In this document: positions 54,693 through 64,000 of the stretch, piece after piece
How the letters are laid out: every line of letters starts with the position of its first letter
How positions within the stretch are numbered: position 1 is the stretch's first letter
Program-made: the position numbers and the translations under genes
The notes under the pieces: generated by a model
What the model saw: only the letters and a program-made list of their open reading frames with translations
Database searches by the model: none
Told to the model about the DNA's origin: nothing
Assembly (NCBI GenBank): GCA_024180945.1
Contig: JAKSGN010000022.1
Span: 1,054,001-1,118,000, forward strand
Direction: 5' to 3'
Source of the DNA: Macrophomina tecta
Lineage: Eukaryota; Ascomycota; Dothideomycetes; Botryosphaeriales; Botryosphaeriaceae
DNA length: 64,000 nucleotides

Positions 54693-55328
54693 CGTCCTCG
54701 CCTGCTCAGTCCGTCAGTGTCTGGAAGTGGCGTAGATCTTCTGCAAAACACCTACCGTCGCAGTGGCCGGGATGGTAACCTGTCGTTTGAATTGATCGGA
54801 CTCCATGATAGCAAGGGGCAATGAACTTTGGCTTATCTTGGTGGAAGCTGAAGCCCGGTCGGCGTTGGTGGGGCGGTGGAGGCAGTGGTGACGATGAAGG
54901 AGTTGGCTTTTTGGCCTGGCCGGCGGCAATGTGAAATTGCTGCACTTTTGACTGCCGTATATCACGCATAACGCAAACCAAGGGTCGCCCTCCGAAGTGC
55001 TGGCCACGGCGCTGGTGAATGGAGGCTCCTGGGCGCCACAGGGCTCCACCAGTCACGTAAATTTTAAGCACTTGATTCCATCACCGCGCTTTGTGCTGTT
55101 GACTGGCATTCAACCATCTCAAAGAGACCGTGCTAAGCGTGTATTACGATGACGGCGGAAGCTTATCATTGCGCTTTTAAACTCAGACTATGATTGTTGA
55201 CTGTCACGAGTCCACACTCTTCTCAATCCATGGTCCGTGAAGATACAGCCAAGTCCATCCTCCTCGGAATATGAGACTCAACATGCCGCTCAGCAGAACT
55301 GCCCGCCTGCTATTGCAACACAGGCAAT
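54693..55328. other. intergenic
   Basis: Spacer between the two 2EXR-type genes, both on the minus strand; no coding signal recognised. Confidence 0.5.
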
Positions 55329-56445
55329 TCAACGGAATAGAGGCACAAGCCTCAGAGTATCAACACAGTAGTTCCAGTACTCGTCGAGAAAGGCGTCAGT
55401 GAGCTGTTTGTGCTGCTGTGCGTGTTTGTCTTCAGTAGACCCGGCGCCAGCGCCGAGTGCCGGGACGATAATCTGCTGGCAGAAAAGATTGACACTCGAG
55501 TGGAAGACCTCGACGGCGTCAGCGTCAAGCATGAACACGCGCTGGATGGCAGCCAGCCGGTCTTCTTCGGTCTTCCCCTGCCTCCTCACCCATTGCGAAC
55601 CGCCGAACCGACTGAAGACCTGCTCCGCCCGATCAGTATGTTCCATGCAAGCACAGAGAGCCCTGGTGTCGATGGTGACGGTCTTGAGGTTGGGGCAGTA
55701 CAGGGCGAGCAAATCCCAGGTCTTCTGCGACTCGTAGTCCCAGGCACCGAACGTGATGCGCTGCAAGACGCGCAAGGGCTTTCTGCCCTGCATGCGGCGC
55801 ATGAAGATGTAGAGGGCGTTCGCGTCCAGGAAGTGGAGGTTGTTGTGGCTGTAGAGGAACGGACGGCACTCGAGGAATGTCTTCTTGTTTGTCAGGAGCA
55901 GACCCGTGGCCAAATAAGCAGTTATACGAGGCGCTTCATCCGCAATCTCCCGATCGTTGGCGAAGTCGCGATAGATGGTGAAGCCGTCATAGACTCCCCT
56001 TGTCCTGCAGGAACTGATGCAAACGGGTGTATCCAAGCTCAGAGCGTACGCGTAGATGAAGTTCTTGACCTCGCCAGGAAGCTCATTCCACTTGTGGAAG
56101 GCACGATGGTTGACCGCGTTGGTGGCCTGTATGCTGCGTCAGTTTGTATTTCTAGCCTCGACGAATGCAGCTGACGTGCAATGATATGCTTGCGATACGC
56201 CGCGTTTTGCCATGACCTCTGCATCACCGGGTCCTCCAAAGCCTCCAAGAGCTCGTCCAAAGCCGCGAAGGGCTCCTTTAGAGACTTGGGCTTAGAGCCG
56301 TTTACAGAAGGCGTGGCCAGGGTTCGGCGTGGATGCTCAGCAAGCTACGTAGGGTTAGCATGGGTCAGGCTGCCCGCCGGGGAGAACAAAATACCTTCTT
56401 CATGCTCAACATAAGCACGAGGGCATTCAATGCTTGGTCGGCCAT
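55329..56445 (-). CDS. 2EXR-type (F-box-like) protein, copy B
   Basis: The main exon ends at 55329 and includes FHKWNELPGEVKNFIYAYAL, LLLTNKKTFLECRPFLYSHN, NLHFLDANALYIFMRRMQGR and LRVLQRITFGAWDYESQKTW. Upstream exons begin at Met 56445 (MADQALNALVLMLSMKK), cross a clean intron (GTATTT...CGTAG) to LAEHPRRTLATPSVNGSKPK and continue to ALDELLEALEDPVMQRSWQN. The join of this exon to the main exon is unsettled: GTGATG after LEDP, or GTCATG after VMQ, both give frame. The protein would be about 310-320 residues. Function unknown. Longer N-terminus than copy A, without its Asn run. Confidence 0.62.
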
Positions 56446-57197
56446 GTTGGGCGTTGCCTTCCACGAGGCGGGGTAGGCGTTTGGCCAATTGCGAAAAGCG
56501 AAACAGAGAAATAATTGCTCAGCTGAGAGGAAGAATTCGCACAAACAGGACCTCGCCGGCACCTTCATCTAAAACTAGGTGTATGTGCTTCCATTTCCGT
56601 CAGGATCGGTTGAGAGTGAATGACCCAGTATGGACGTGCATTCACTTAAGCAGAGTGACGCCCTGTCACCTTTGGCTGGAGACGGAGTAGCTAAGCGACA
56701 TATCAAACACTAACGTACAAGCAGCGCAGTAAAATTGGCGACCACCGTCTCTCCCTCCTCTCACACTTGCAAACGCACCTGCGCCACCATCCTCCCACTC
56801 CTCAGAGACACATCAGCCTTGCACCGGCGCCCGCCCGCCCACTACCGCACCAACACTCCCCGCCGCCCTAGCCATCAACCCCCATCCTGGTGCGTTCCCA
56901 GGACAGTTACCATATACTGCAGCGGGGGTATCACCGTCCGCGCACTTGCATCGGCGCCATCTCCGAATATAAGCTCGCGCAGCCCTACTCCAGCTTCATT
57001 CTCTTCGCGGTTCATAGCCGCACCTTGGCCTCGGCGAAGAGGAAGGTGGCCCACCGGAAGGCGATGAGGTCCTTAGCTACAGTGTCTGGGTGGAAAGGAG
57101 ACGAAGGGGGCGGGTGAATGCTTCAAGTTTGCGGGACTCGACGGCGCGATGGAAGGAGCTTTGCTGCATACGTCTGTAGGGAGGGAAGAGCTGCTTA
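56446..57197. other. intergenic
   Basis: No intact gene seen. Weak frames on both strands have no domain. Probably includes the promoter of the 2EXR-type copy B and decayed sequence. Confidence 0.4.
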
Positions 57198-57512
57198 GGT
57201 GGAGGAGACGTCGGGAAGCATGTTGAATAGCGTGGAGCGATAGTAGCTGGACGCACCTTTGACGGCAATCCCGCCGTTTGTGTCAGGTATAATTGAAGAG
57301 GCGCCGTGTTGGAGAAGGCTGCGGATAAGCCCAGAGGAGATCCTTTCCTGATGCCAGATAGCCATGATGATGAAAAGAGGTTTCTTGCCTTGGGTGCCTT
57401 GAACAGTGGTGTGGGCGTCTTTCCCAGCAGCACCTGCAGGTCCGAGCAATCGAGGAAAAGATTGCAGCGCTGGATGCGGTGTAGCCCCAGATTCTATTTC
57501 TCGGGCCACCAA
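57198..57512 (-). pseudogene. ankyrin-repeat protein relic
   Basis: A short minus-strand frame reads KDAHTTVQGTQGKKPLFIIM and then LIRSLLQHGASSIIPDTNGG. The spacing G-K-x-P-L-F...LI-x-x-L-L-Q-H-G-A is that of an ankyrin repeat. Only about two repeats can be made out and there is no good start, so this is likely the remains of a larger gene. Confidence 0.4.
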
Positions 57513-57808
57513 CTACTCCGCCACAGGTCTAATCGCGTCTATCAACATGCGAGTCTGCGGCGAATCTTCATGTTCTTACGTCGTTCCTGAACAATGCCTT
57601 ACTCCTCCGTGCACCACACGAGGACAAAGCCGGCTCCAAGGAGGGCGAGTTCAGGCGCTATTGTAGACCAAACCCTTTAGAATGAGGTCACCATGAGTAC
57701 TTCACACAGTTCGTTCGCAAGTTCTCATAAGATAATACTTTAGAATTTTATTCTTTAGAAGTCAATGCCATGTAAAAGAGGTTATCACATTTCAATGCCG
57801 CTGATCAT

Positions 57809-59820
57809 TTACCATGAGCCCACCCATCTCCCCACGACTTTCTGCAGCCAATTATCGTTCTTCAGTATATCTACCCTTATCACACTACCCAGCCGCGGCG
57901 CCGTTTCCGAAATTCTCACTGTCTCATGCTGCAGCCTCTTCTTGCCCGTCGCTTGCTCTCCGTATTTAGCTTCCCAGAATCCAAGAAGCTTCCGGCTCGG
58001 ATTCCTCTCAATATCAGGTTCACTGCCTCTCAGTTTGGCAAGCCACTGTGCGGATGGGACAGCATCAGATGGGGGCAGCATCCCTGTGCGTTGCAGGGCA
58101 GGTACGAAGCATGCGTGCAATGGAACTTTCGAGGATTCAGTATATGATACACAGTGGTTTCATCAACGACAGCCTGCTCCTGGCCCTCGGGAAGAGCAAT
58201 GTCAAGGATCGAGGCGGCAACAACATCAATAGGGAGCCAGGAAGGACTCTGCATTCGATAGTCATTAAACGCGTTGCCACACGTCTAAAAGGACGAGTTT
58301 GAGAGAAGATAATACTGACCTCATCCAGCGCCGGCAACACACCCGTGCTGAAGACGCCCCTCACGAGCCGCGGAATCGCCTCTGTGGTATTCCAGTCACC
58401 CTCCCCGTACAGGTCGCCTACGAGCTGGCCGATGCGTAGCACGCGCGCTCGCATACCTGTCTGCTCCGCTGCCGCAGCGACGATCTTTTCACCGACGAGC
58501 TTACTCCGCCCGTAGCCCAGCTTTTGTGCTGGCGCGAGCGGCTGTGGTACGGCTTCCTGGACCACTACCTCTTCGTTGGGGCCGTCGAGTGGGAGAGATG
58601 CCAGTCCAGCCGTTGTGCAGACGCGGCTGGCGAAATAGAAGGCTGCGGGGTGCGGAGCCTTCACGTTGAGGCAGAGCTGCAAGAGGTTGTGCAGGCCGGC
58701 GACGTGTGGGCGGAAAGCTCGGACTGGGAGCGTGAAGTTGACGGGCCAAGCGGCGTGGATGACGCATATGAGTCTGGTCTGGAGCGCCTCGCGGACGCCT
58801 GCAGGGAGATCCAGGCCGGGGGGGCTGAGGCCGGCGGAGGGCACTGCTGTGAGTTTGCAGAGATGGGAGGTATCGTACTGTGTTCCTCGAGAGAAAGTAA
58901 TGCGAGTACACGGGAGTCCGCCATTGGTTCATCTGGTGCTCTGGCAAGCGCATAGGTGTGTTTCACGGCAGCACGTGAAAGAAGAGAAGCGAGGATGTGC
59001 GCGCCAAGTGCGCCGGTGACGCCGGTGAGCAGCTTGGACAGTCAGCCAAATGTCTCTCAGGGTTGGAAACAAAAGATCTTGACTAGTCCGAAGCCCATAA
59101 AGACGCCTCGCCAATATCTTCACCGTGCCCTTCTCGTACACTACATTCTGGCTCAGCTCATCCTGCCCGCTGCCCAGATCAAGCGTCTTCCGGATCAAGC
59201 TCCATACCCGCGTGGTTTGCAAGCTATCAACTCCTGCGGCAAAAATATCAGCCTCCACACTGGGCAGGTGGATCTTGACGTCAATCTCGAATCTCTCCAT
59301 CAACCACATCTCTAACTCGGGTATGTCGAGGCTCAGCAGAGCCTCGTTCTCCTCCCCGCATTGGTCAGCCTGCTCAAAGCGGGTATAAGCCTCCTCAATG
59401 GCGTCGTTGAAGATATTATAAACCTGCTGCCGCACAGCAGTTCCCTTATCTGCCCTCGGCCACTCCGTCCCCGCCAGATCAACACCAGCGCTCCGGAAAA
59501 CCAGCAACCCCGGCATGCTCCTCCCTTCACCGAACACGACCGCCTCCGCCACGAGCGGACTCTGCCTCACGCGCCCCTCAATCGGCAGCGGCAACGCCTT
59601 CTCCCCGTTGATCAGCGTCAGCCGGTCGTTCAAGCGCGTCAGGTACTTCCACCAAGCCGGCCTCTCCGGGTGGCGCGTGAAGAGATCTCGAGTGCGGTAC
59701 GAGTTGGGCGGGGCGTTGCAGTTGGTCGGGCCGCAAGAGGGCAGCGGCTCGAGGGCGACGCACTCGAAGACATCCAGGGCGAACTCGTCCACCAGGACGT
59801 GCGGCGCAATGTGGGCGGAC
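57809..59820 (-). pseudogene. NRPS-like adenylate-forming reductase, 3' half only
   Basis: The first segment (59820-59060) is the end of an adenylation domain (DEFALDVFECVALEPLPSC; LTRLNDRLTLINGEKALPLP; SPLVAEAVVFGEGRSMPGLL) and a carrier domain with the phosphopantetheine Ser in FAAGVDSLQTTRVW. A frameshift then leads to a thioester-reductase domain: LLTGVTGALGAHILASLL (NADPH motif), another frameshift, CVIHAAWPVNFTLPVRAF, and the catalytic Tyr/Lys in LGYGRSKLVGEKI. After a likely intron come SWLPIDVVAASILDIALPEG and, in another frame, RNPSRKLLGFWEAKYGEQAT. Three frame changes and loss of the adenylation core show it is dead. Intact relatives reduce carboxylic acids to aldehydes. It stops abruptly at 59820, where a sugar transporter relic starts on the other strand. 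Confidence 0.75.
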
Positions 59821-61410
59821 TATGAAAAGGGAGATATCCAATGGCGGGTGCCGTTGGCTATGCAGGCTCCACCAGCCATGCTGCTTATGGCTTTGACATT
59901 CATAATGCCAGACTCTCCACGCTGGCGTAAGTTTCAATCTGCCCTGCGGACGTTTTGATAATGGCCTACCCAAATGTGATGCATCCTGATGGCCTTCAAC
60001 CGGCAGTGATTCAGCGCGAGCGTCATGAAGATTCCCTGAAAGTCCTCAGATACCTCCATGCCCACCGTGGAGAGGAATGGATTGTATCTGAATATACAGC
60101 TATGCAAAGCCAGATTGCTTTTGAACCCGAGATGCGCCGCAGAAGCAGCTATCGCGAACTTTTCACGAAACGTTACATCCGCAGAACGTTGCTCGACTGT
60201 TTGGGGATCAACATGACGAAGTTGTCAGACTCAAACATCATTCAAGCCTACCAGGCAGTCATGTACAACGCACTTGGATTTGAGGGTCAGACAGTGCTTC
60301 TCATTTCTGGTTTCTACGGGTTCATGGCAGTGATTGGACAGGTCCTGAGCCTCTTCACGCTTTCGGACTTCTGGCCCAGAAAGCGAACCGTTAGTAAGTA
60401 CGGCTATCGCCCCACCAGCATCTTGAACCGCCGCTCATTTCTCTGCAGTCACCGGCCATGCTTTTCTAGCCATGCCTCTGAGCATTCTGACCGCCTTGAG
60501 CAAATTCTACCCGGATTCGCACAACTTGTCTGGGTCCCGCGCCGGGGCCGCATTCATCTTCCTTACGCGTTCCTCTACTCCTACATCTTCAACACTGTCA
60601 ACTAGGTCTTGGTGGCAGAAGCCTTCCCTCTTCACTTGCGGGTTCGTGGCAATGGTTTTGCCGTGTTCACCCAAGCCATCACCGCCATATAGTTGAGCTA
60701 CGCTGCCAGTATCGCCGTGTTACGGCACAGCCTTCACGGGAGTATAGGAAGGAAGGTGGGGGAGCCTCAGAAGAGACCCCACCTAGAAAGATCGTATCAC
60801 GTGGCTCAGCACGTGACCTTTCCCCACAGACCCACATGTCGCCCTCAAGAGCCTGGGCTACATAGAGCAACAGTCGCCCAGTATAGCCACGGCGACATCC
60901 AGCAACACCAGATTGTAGACACTTTCCTACCTGTATATAAACCACACTCTTTAGATAGCTTCGACCTCCGTGGTCAACTTCAATAACAATTCGCACATTG
61001 TTAGTAACACGGCCTTCGCACGCAGTGCTCAGTCCTATCACGTGTTCGACTTGCTCTCACCCTCTCCTTGTACCCACTCAAGGAAAACCCCCTCGACAGG
61101 TTTTCTCCCTCTTTGGTGTTTGGATCCTTAGAGGCAGAGGCCCGCTCGTTACACGCCGTCGACAAGATTGCCTGGAAGTTCTACTTTGTCTTTATTGCTT
61201 GTAACGTCTTTGCTGGGTCTGTTTAGTGGATCTTCCTGTCGAAGACGAATTAGTTGACTCGTGGAGCAGGTCGCTGCAGCCTTTGGGGATGAGGTTGCGT
61301 TGGCCGGGAAAGAAGCATTGAAAACGGACGATGCCGTTGTCCATGTCGACCTCCCAGAACACGAAACACAAGTAGCGAAAATGGGTGAAAGGAGGTCGCC
61401 CTTTATCTAA
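59821..61410 (+). pseudogene. MFS sugar transporter, 3' half, interrupted
   Basis: The relic starts mid-gene at YEKGDIQWRVPLAMQAPPAM, then LTFIMPDSPRWR, the cytosolic-loop motif of sugar transporters. It continues after a frame change with DSLKVLRYLHAHRGEEWIVS, YRELFTKRYIRRTLLDCLGI and NALGFEGQTVLLISGFYG. Later pieces are VLVAEAFPLHLRVRGNGFAV, and after a solo LTR (60718-61009) AVDKIAWKFYFVFIACNVFA and VAAAFGDEVALAGKEALKTD to a stop at 61408-61410. There are TAG stops at 60603-60605 and 60690-60692, and frame changes. The N-terminal six helices are missing. Confidence 0.78.
60718..61009. mobile_element. solo LTR
   Basis: A 292-bp insertion that splits the sugar-transporter relic. It starts TGTTAC and ends GTAACA, 6-bp inverted ends as in Ty3/gypsy-type LTRs. 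It contains a TATATAAA promoter motif near 60943-60950 and a doubled CACGTG near 60818-60835. No internal region or second copy is seen, so it is a solo LTR left by recombination. The flanks (CGCCG left, CGGCC right) are not a perfect duplication. Confidence 0.62.
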
Positions 61411-62429
61411 CTTGAACAACGCGTCCTTGCACCGGACCATTTCCGTAATGCGGCAGTGTTGGCTCAGAGTGGCAGGCAAGCTGTCTGGGTTTCCAGCAAT
61501 TTCTATTTCTTTTTGTGTAACGTGAAGCGGTCGACGATACCCACTGCGCCACGCCAACGCAGGCTTCCTTCGAGGACAAAAAGGCTACTGGAATGAACGC
61601 AACTGAGGATTCATTTTGGCGTGATTAGATAATATACCAGTCCGTGACATGTAACAAGTGATCGCGGCTTTGTTATTCGTTCTTATTACCTGTGCTGCAC
61701 TTCTGCCGTCCGAGTTGAGCGGCCCTTTTTTTGCTGGACACGTACACAATGTAGGCCTGCCACATAAGAGCGGGAATTTCTAATAAGCATTCAAGTTATC
61801 TCATTATTGTGATCTTAACTATTGATTGCCGTGTAAATATGCCATTTGGTAGGGAGCCATGAAACTACGTATTGATATCATGGCCCTATTCAGTAAATGC
61901 CATACTTTACCGGCAATATTCACAGATGTAGATGCTCATGGCTTTGTGCATGACGCAAGTATAGAATGTGTTGGGCACTGCTAGTCCTTTCATATACCTT
62001 TTCCTTTAAGCCCAGCGTGCACAAGTTCATCTAGTAACCACATCTCTCACACGGAAAACACTGGATGTTCCTGGCACGACTATGATGGCTCACGACAAAT
62101 TAAATACATCAGCATCATGTGGAACGTTTCGTCCATCCCTTGAAGCGTGTCCTCGAACCGATTGTCAGACAGAACTTCCACCAAGATGGAATGGTGACCT
62201 CGAACAGCCGAAAGGCTAGCACTCGGTCACCTATACCCTGCTTCTTCTCCTTCTCCTTCTTATTCTTATTCTTATTCTTATTCTTATTCTTATTCTTCTT
62301 CCCTTCCTCCTCCTCCTCCTCCTCTCTAACAATATACGGAATGAATAGAATGGTTTGTTCTCTGCGCTTCACAGAGATTATTTAGTCGGAGGGGTATTTA
62401 GTCTGCAATTAATATGTTCATTTAACTGG
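61411..62429. other. intergenic with simple repeat
   Basis: About 1 kb, AT-rich, no coding signal. A C/T-rich microsatellite based on TTCTTA, CTTCT and TCC units lies at about 62241-62325. Confidence 0.5.
62241..62325. repeat. pyrimidine-rich microsatellite
   Basis: CTTCTCC units, then about six TTCTTA units, then a run of TCC. Its translations (Lys/Asn or Phe/Leu runs) are not genes. Confidence 0.8.
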
Positions 62430-64000
62430 CTACTGCTTACTTCGCGTGCTAGCAGCAGCTGTACCTTTATATTTCGGGGGTTCCACTTTGATGACCGGCC
62501 GACGTCCTTTTAATGTAGTAGAACACTTCGCATCCCCAAGATCCCATCGCTGGTTGCTCAAGTCAATTAGCTTCCCGTCATATGCATCAAACTTACATAC
62601 TTCGCCGGCAATATCAAGAACGTTGCTTTCGTAAAGTAGACCTGCGTACGAGAAAAGGCCCGACGGCTCCTCGCCCAGTATGGAGCCATTGCGCTTTGTG
62701 TGCAACCACAGCCAGACGGCGTCGGCAGCACACGAGGCGAGAACGACGACCAGAACAGCAGCAACCCACCCGACAACGACCAGGCGGGTGACGCTCTGCG
62801 TTGCCCGCCCACCCACTGTAGCCGACGAGCCGTCCCCCTCAAACGAATAGGTGGCCACTGCGGTCGAATACACGGCGTTAAACATGATGCGAATGGCATC
62901 GCTCAGGTTCTCTGCGTCCAGATACCGGACCCGGTCGGCAGAATGCTTTTCGGAGTACTCGAGCACCAGCCGCCCGAAGCTCGTCGTCGACCATTCGACC
63001 CCGGGCGTGAAGTCCGTCGGGCCCAGGATGCCGGGCTCGATGACGCGCCAGAAGCCGGGGCGCGTCGCGTCGGCCGGCGAGCCGGACGGCGAGAAGGAGA
63101 CGATGTCGGGGGCGCCCGTTGGCTGCGCGTAGCTGACTTCCAGGGAGCCGGGCACGGCGCGGTAGCCGGTGGCGCAGGAGATGAAGCTGACGTTGGCGAG
63201 CAGCTGGGGCTCGGCGTCGGACCAGGAGCCGATGGTGAAGAGGAGGCGGCTGTAGAGCCCGCGCGCGGAGCAGTCGATTTTCGAGGTCGTCTTGAAGTAT
63301 GTCTGCTGCAGCGAGGCGACGGTGAAGTCCTGCGACACATCGCAGCCGCGGTCCGTGGCCGTTAGGCGCACATGGCCAGACGAGCGGTCGCTGGCAGCAC
63401 TGTCGAGCTGGATGGAATAGTCGCTTAAAGTCTGGCAATCGAGGTATGCGGCGTATGCTGTCGTGTCGACGGTCACGTTGGGGCCGCCACGCGCGTTGTT
63501 CGACGTGGCCGCGACGGAGAAGGGTGGAAATGCGAATTCCACGTTCGTCCACGGAAGCGGGTTTCCATTGTAGATGCGGATGGCGGCGACTTGGTCGAAT
63601 ATAGTTTCCCAGCGCATAGAAGAATTGAGGTTGTTGTCATGGAAGGGCTGGGAGAATAAGACGGAGATGTCCGAGGTGTAGGACGTTGGCTGTGCGACGA
63701 ACAGGTGGGACGCCAAGGGAGTCACCACCAGTGACAGGACGATGCACAGGAAAATGGCTATCCCGATTGGGAAATGGCGATTTTTCCACGCTGCTATGCA
63801 CCTGAGAGGGGCAAACTTCGTGCGGTAATCCAGGAGGATAGATCGCTTGGCTGACGTGCCTGTGGGCTTCTGGAGCTCGACGAAAGGCTCGCGGTCCACC
63901 GCGGCCGCGGTGATAACATCCCAGAATATAGCGAGGAGGCGGAGGAGGAGCGTGGGGAGAGTGGTCCAGAGCAGCTGGATTTCGAGAGACGAGCTGAATA
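62430..64000 (-). CDS. DUF3433 membrane protein (partial, 5' end outside window)
   Basis: The frame is open from the window edge to a stop at 62430, about 523 residues. It begins LEIQLLWTTLPTLLLRLLAI, FWDVITAAAVDREPFVELQK, the W-x-x-V-D..R-x-E-P-F-x-x-L block that marks fungal DUF3433 proteins. A membrane helix follows (IAIFLCIVLSLVVTPLASHL), then a long extracytosolic domain with Asn-linked sites (NLNSS, NVTVDTT, NVSFIS) and Cys residues. A second helix, RLVVVGWVAAVLVVVLASCA, is followed by SILGEEPSGLFSYAGLLYES and a basic end. DUF3433 proteins usually carry two such units and are large; the N-terminal part lies beyond 64000. Function unknown. Confidence 0.82.
   Translation of the reverse strand, partial: FSSSLEIQLLWTTLPTLLLRLLAIFWDVITAAAVDREPFVELQKPTGTSAKRSILLDYRTKFAPLRCIAAWKNRHFPIGIAIFLCIVLSLVVTPLASHLFVAQPTSYTSDISVLFSQPFHDNNLNSSMRWETIFDQVAAIRIYNGNPLPWTNVEFAFPPFSVAATSNNARGGPNVTVDTTAYAAYLDCQTLSDYSIQLDSAASDRSSGHVRLTATDRGCDVSQDFTVASLQQTYFKTTSKIDCSARGLYSRLLFTIGSWSDAEPQLLANVSFISCATGYRAVPGSLEVSYAQPTGAPDIVSFSPSGSPADATRPGFWRVIEPGILGPTDFTPGVEWSTTSFGRLVLEYSEKHSADRVRYLDAENLSDAIRIMFNAVYSTAVATYSFEGDGSSATVGGRATQSVTRLVVVGWVAAVLVVVLASCAADAVWLWLHTKRNGSILGEEPSGLFSYAGLLYESNVLDIAGEVCKFDAYDGKLIDLSNQRWDLGDAKCSTTLKGRRPVIKVEPPKYKGTAAASTRSKQ

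Noticed and set aside
60713..61014. Perfect 5-bp target duplication at the solo LTR
   Set aside because: Flanks read CGCCG and CGGCC; they do not match, so no duplication is claimed.
1..64000. CRISPR array, bacterial operon or phage features
   Set aside because: Introns, gene families and spacing are those of a fungal nuclear genome; no regularly spaced repeats seen.

Overview
The window is nuclear DNA of a filamentous ascomycete (Pezizomycotina). The evidence is dense genes with 50-100 bp GT-AG introns, fungus-specific families (Zn2Cys6 regulators, DUF2406, DUF3433, Vps3844, EthD, 2EXR proteins) and repeats carrying the C-to-T (CpA to TpA) signature of repeat-induced point mutation (RIP). 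The sequence does not let me name the genus. I recognise no rRNA, tRNA or CRISPR.

Layout. 0-13 kb: VMA21, a DUF2406 protein, a Zn2Cys6 regulator, a dienelactone hydrolase/NTF2-like fusion, an HpcH/HpaI aldolase-like protein and a peroxisomal Nudix (PCD1-like) enzyme. 13.3-13.7 kb: a 442-bp MITE-like element with 40-bp terminal inverted repeats. 14-20.4 kb: an intact CPA1-type Na+/H+ antiporter, then a palindrome-rich spacer, a decayed Trk-type K+ transporter and a stub of an amino-acid-oxidase-like flavoprotein. 20.5-28.3 kb: a Zn2Cys6 regulator divergent from a full-size PDR (ABCG) drug-efflux transporter, with a shared 388-bp promoter. 30-34 kb: an EthD protein, a short-chain dehydrogenase and a secreted histidine acid phosphatase. 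35-44 kb: a conserved housekeeping block of NPL4, SEC66, a Vps3844-type protein, an unnamed probably mitochondrial membrane protein and RFC2.

46.8-49.8 kb: a gene with a Helo-like STAND N-terminal domain is broken by a 1.7-kb gag-only Ty1/copia-type LTR element with a perfect 5-bp target duplication. 52-56.4 kb: a secreted GH5 hydrolase and two related 2EXR-type proteins. 57-61.4 kb is a gene graveyard: an ankyrin relic, the 3' half of an NRPS-like adenylate-forming reductase abutting the 3' half of an MFS sugar transporter at one breakpoint, and a solo LTR inside the latter. 62.4 kb to the end: a DUF3433 membrane protein that runs off the window.

The window is not a biosynthetic cluster. 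It alternates conserved housekeeping blocks with accessory islands shaped by transposons, RIP-like decay and rearrangement. The most informative parts are the STAND-gene/LTR insertion, the truncated-gene junction at 59820/59821, the MITE, and the regulator/PDR divergent pair. All exon boundaries were placed by eye from splice consensus and reading-frame continuity.
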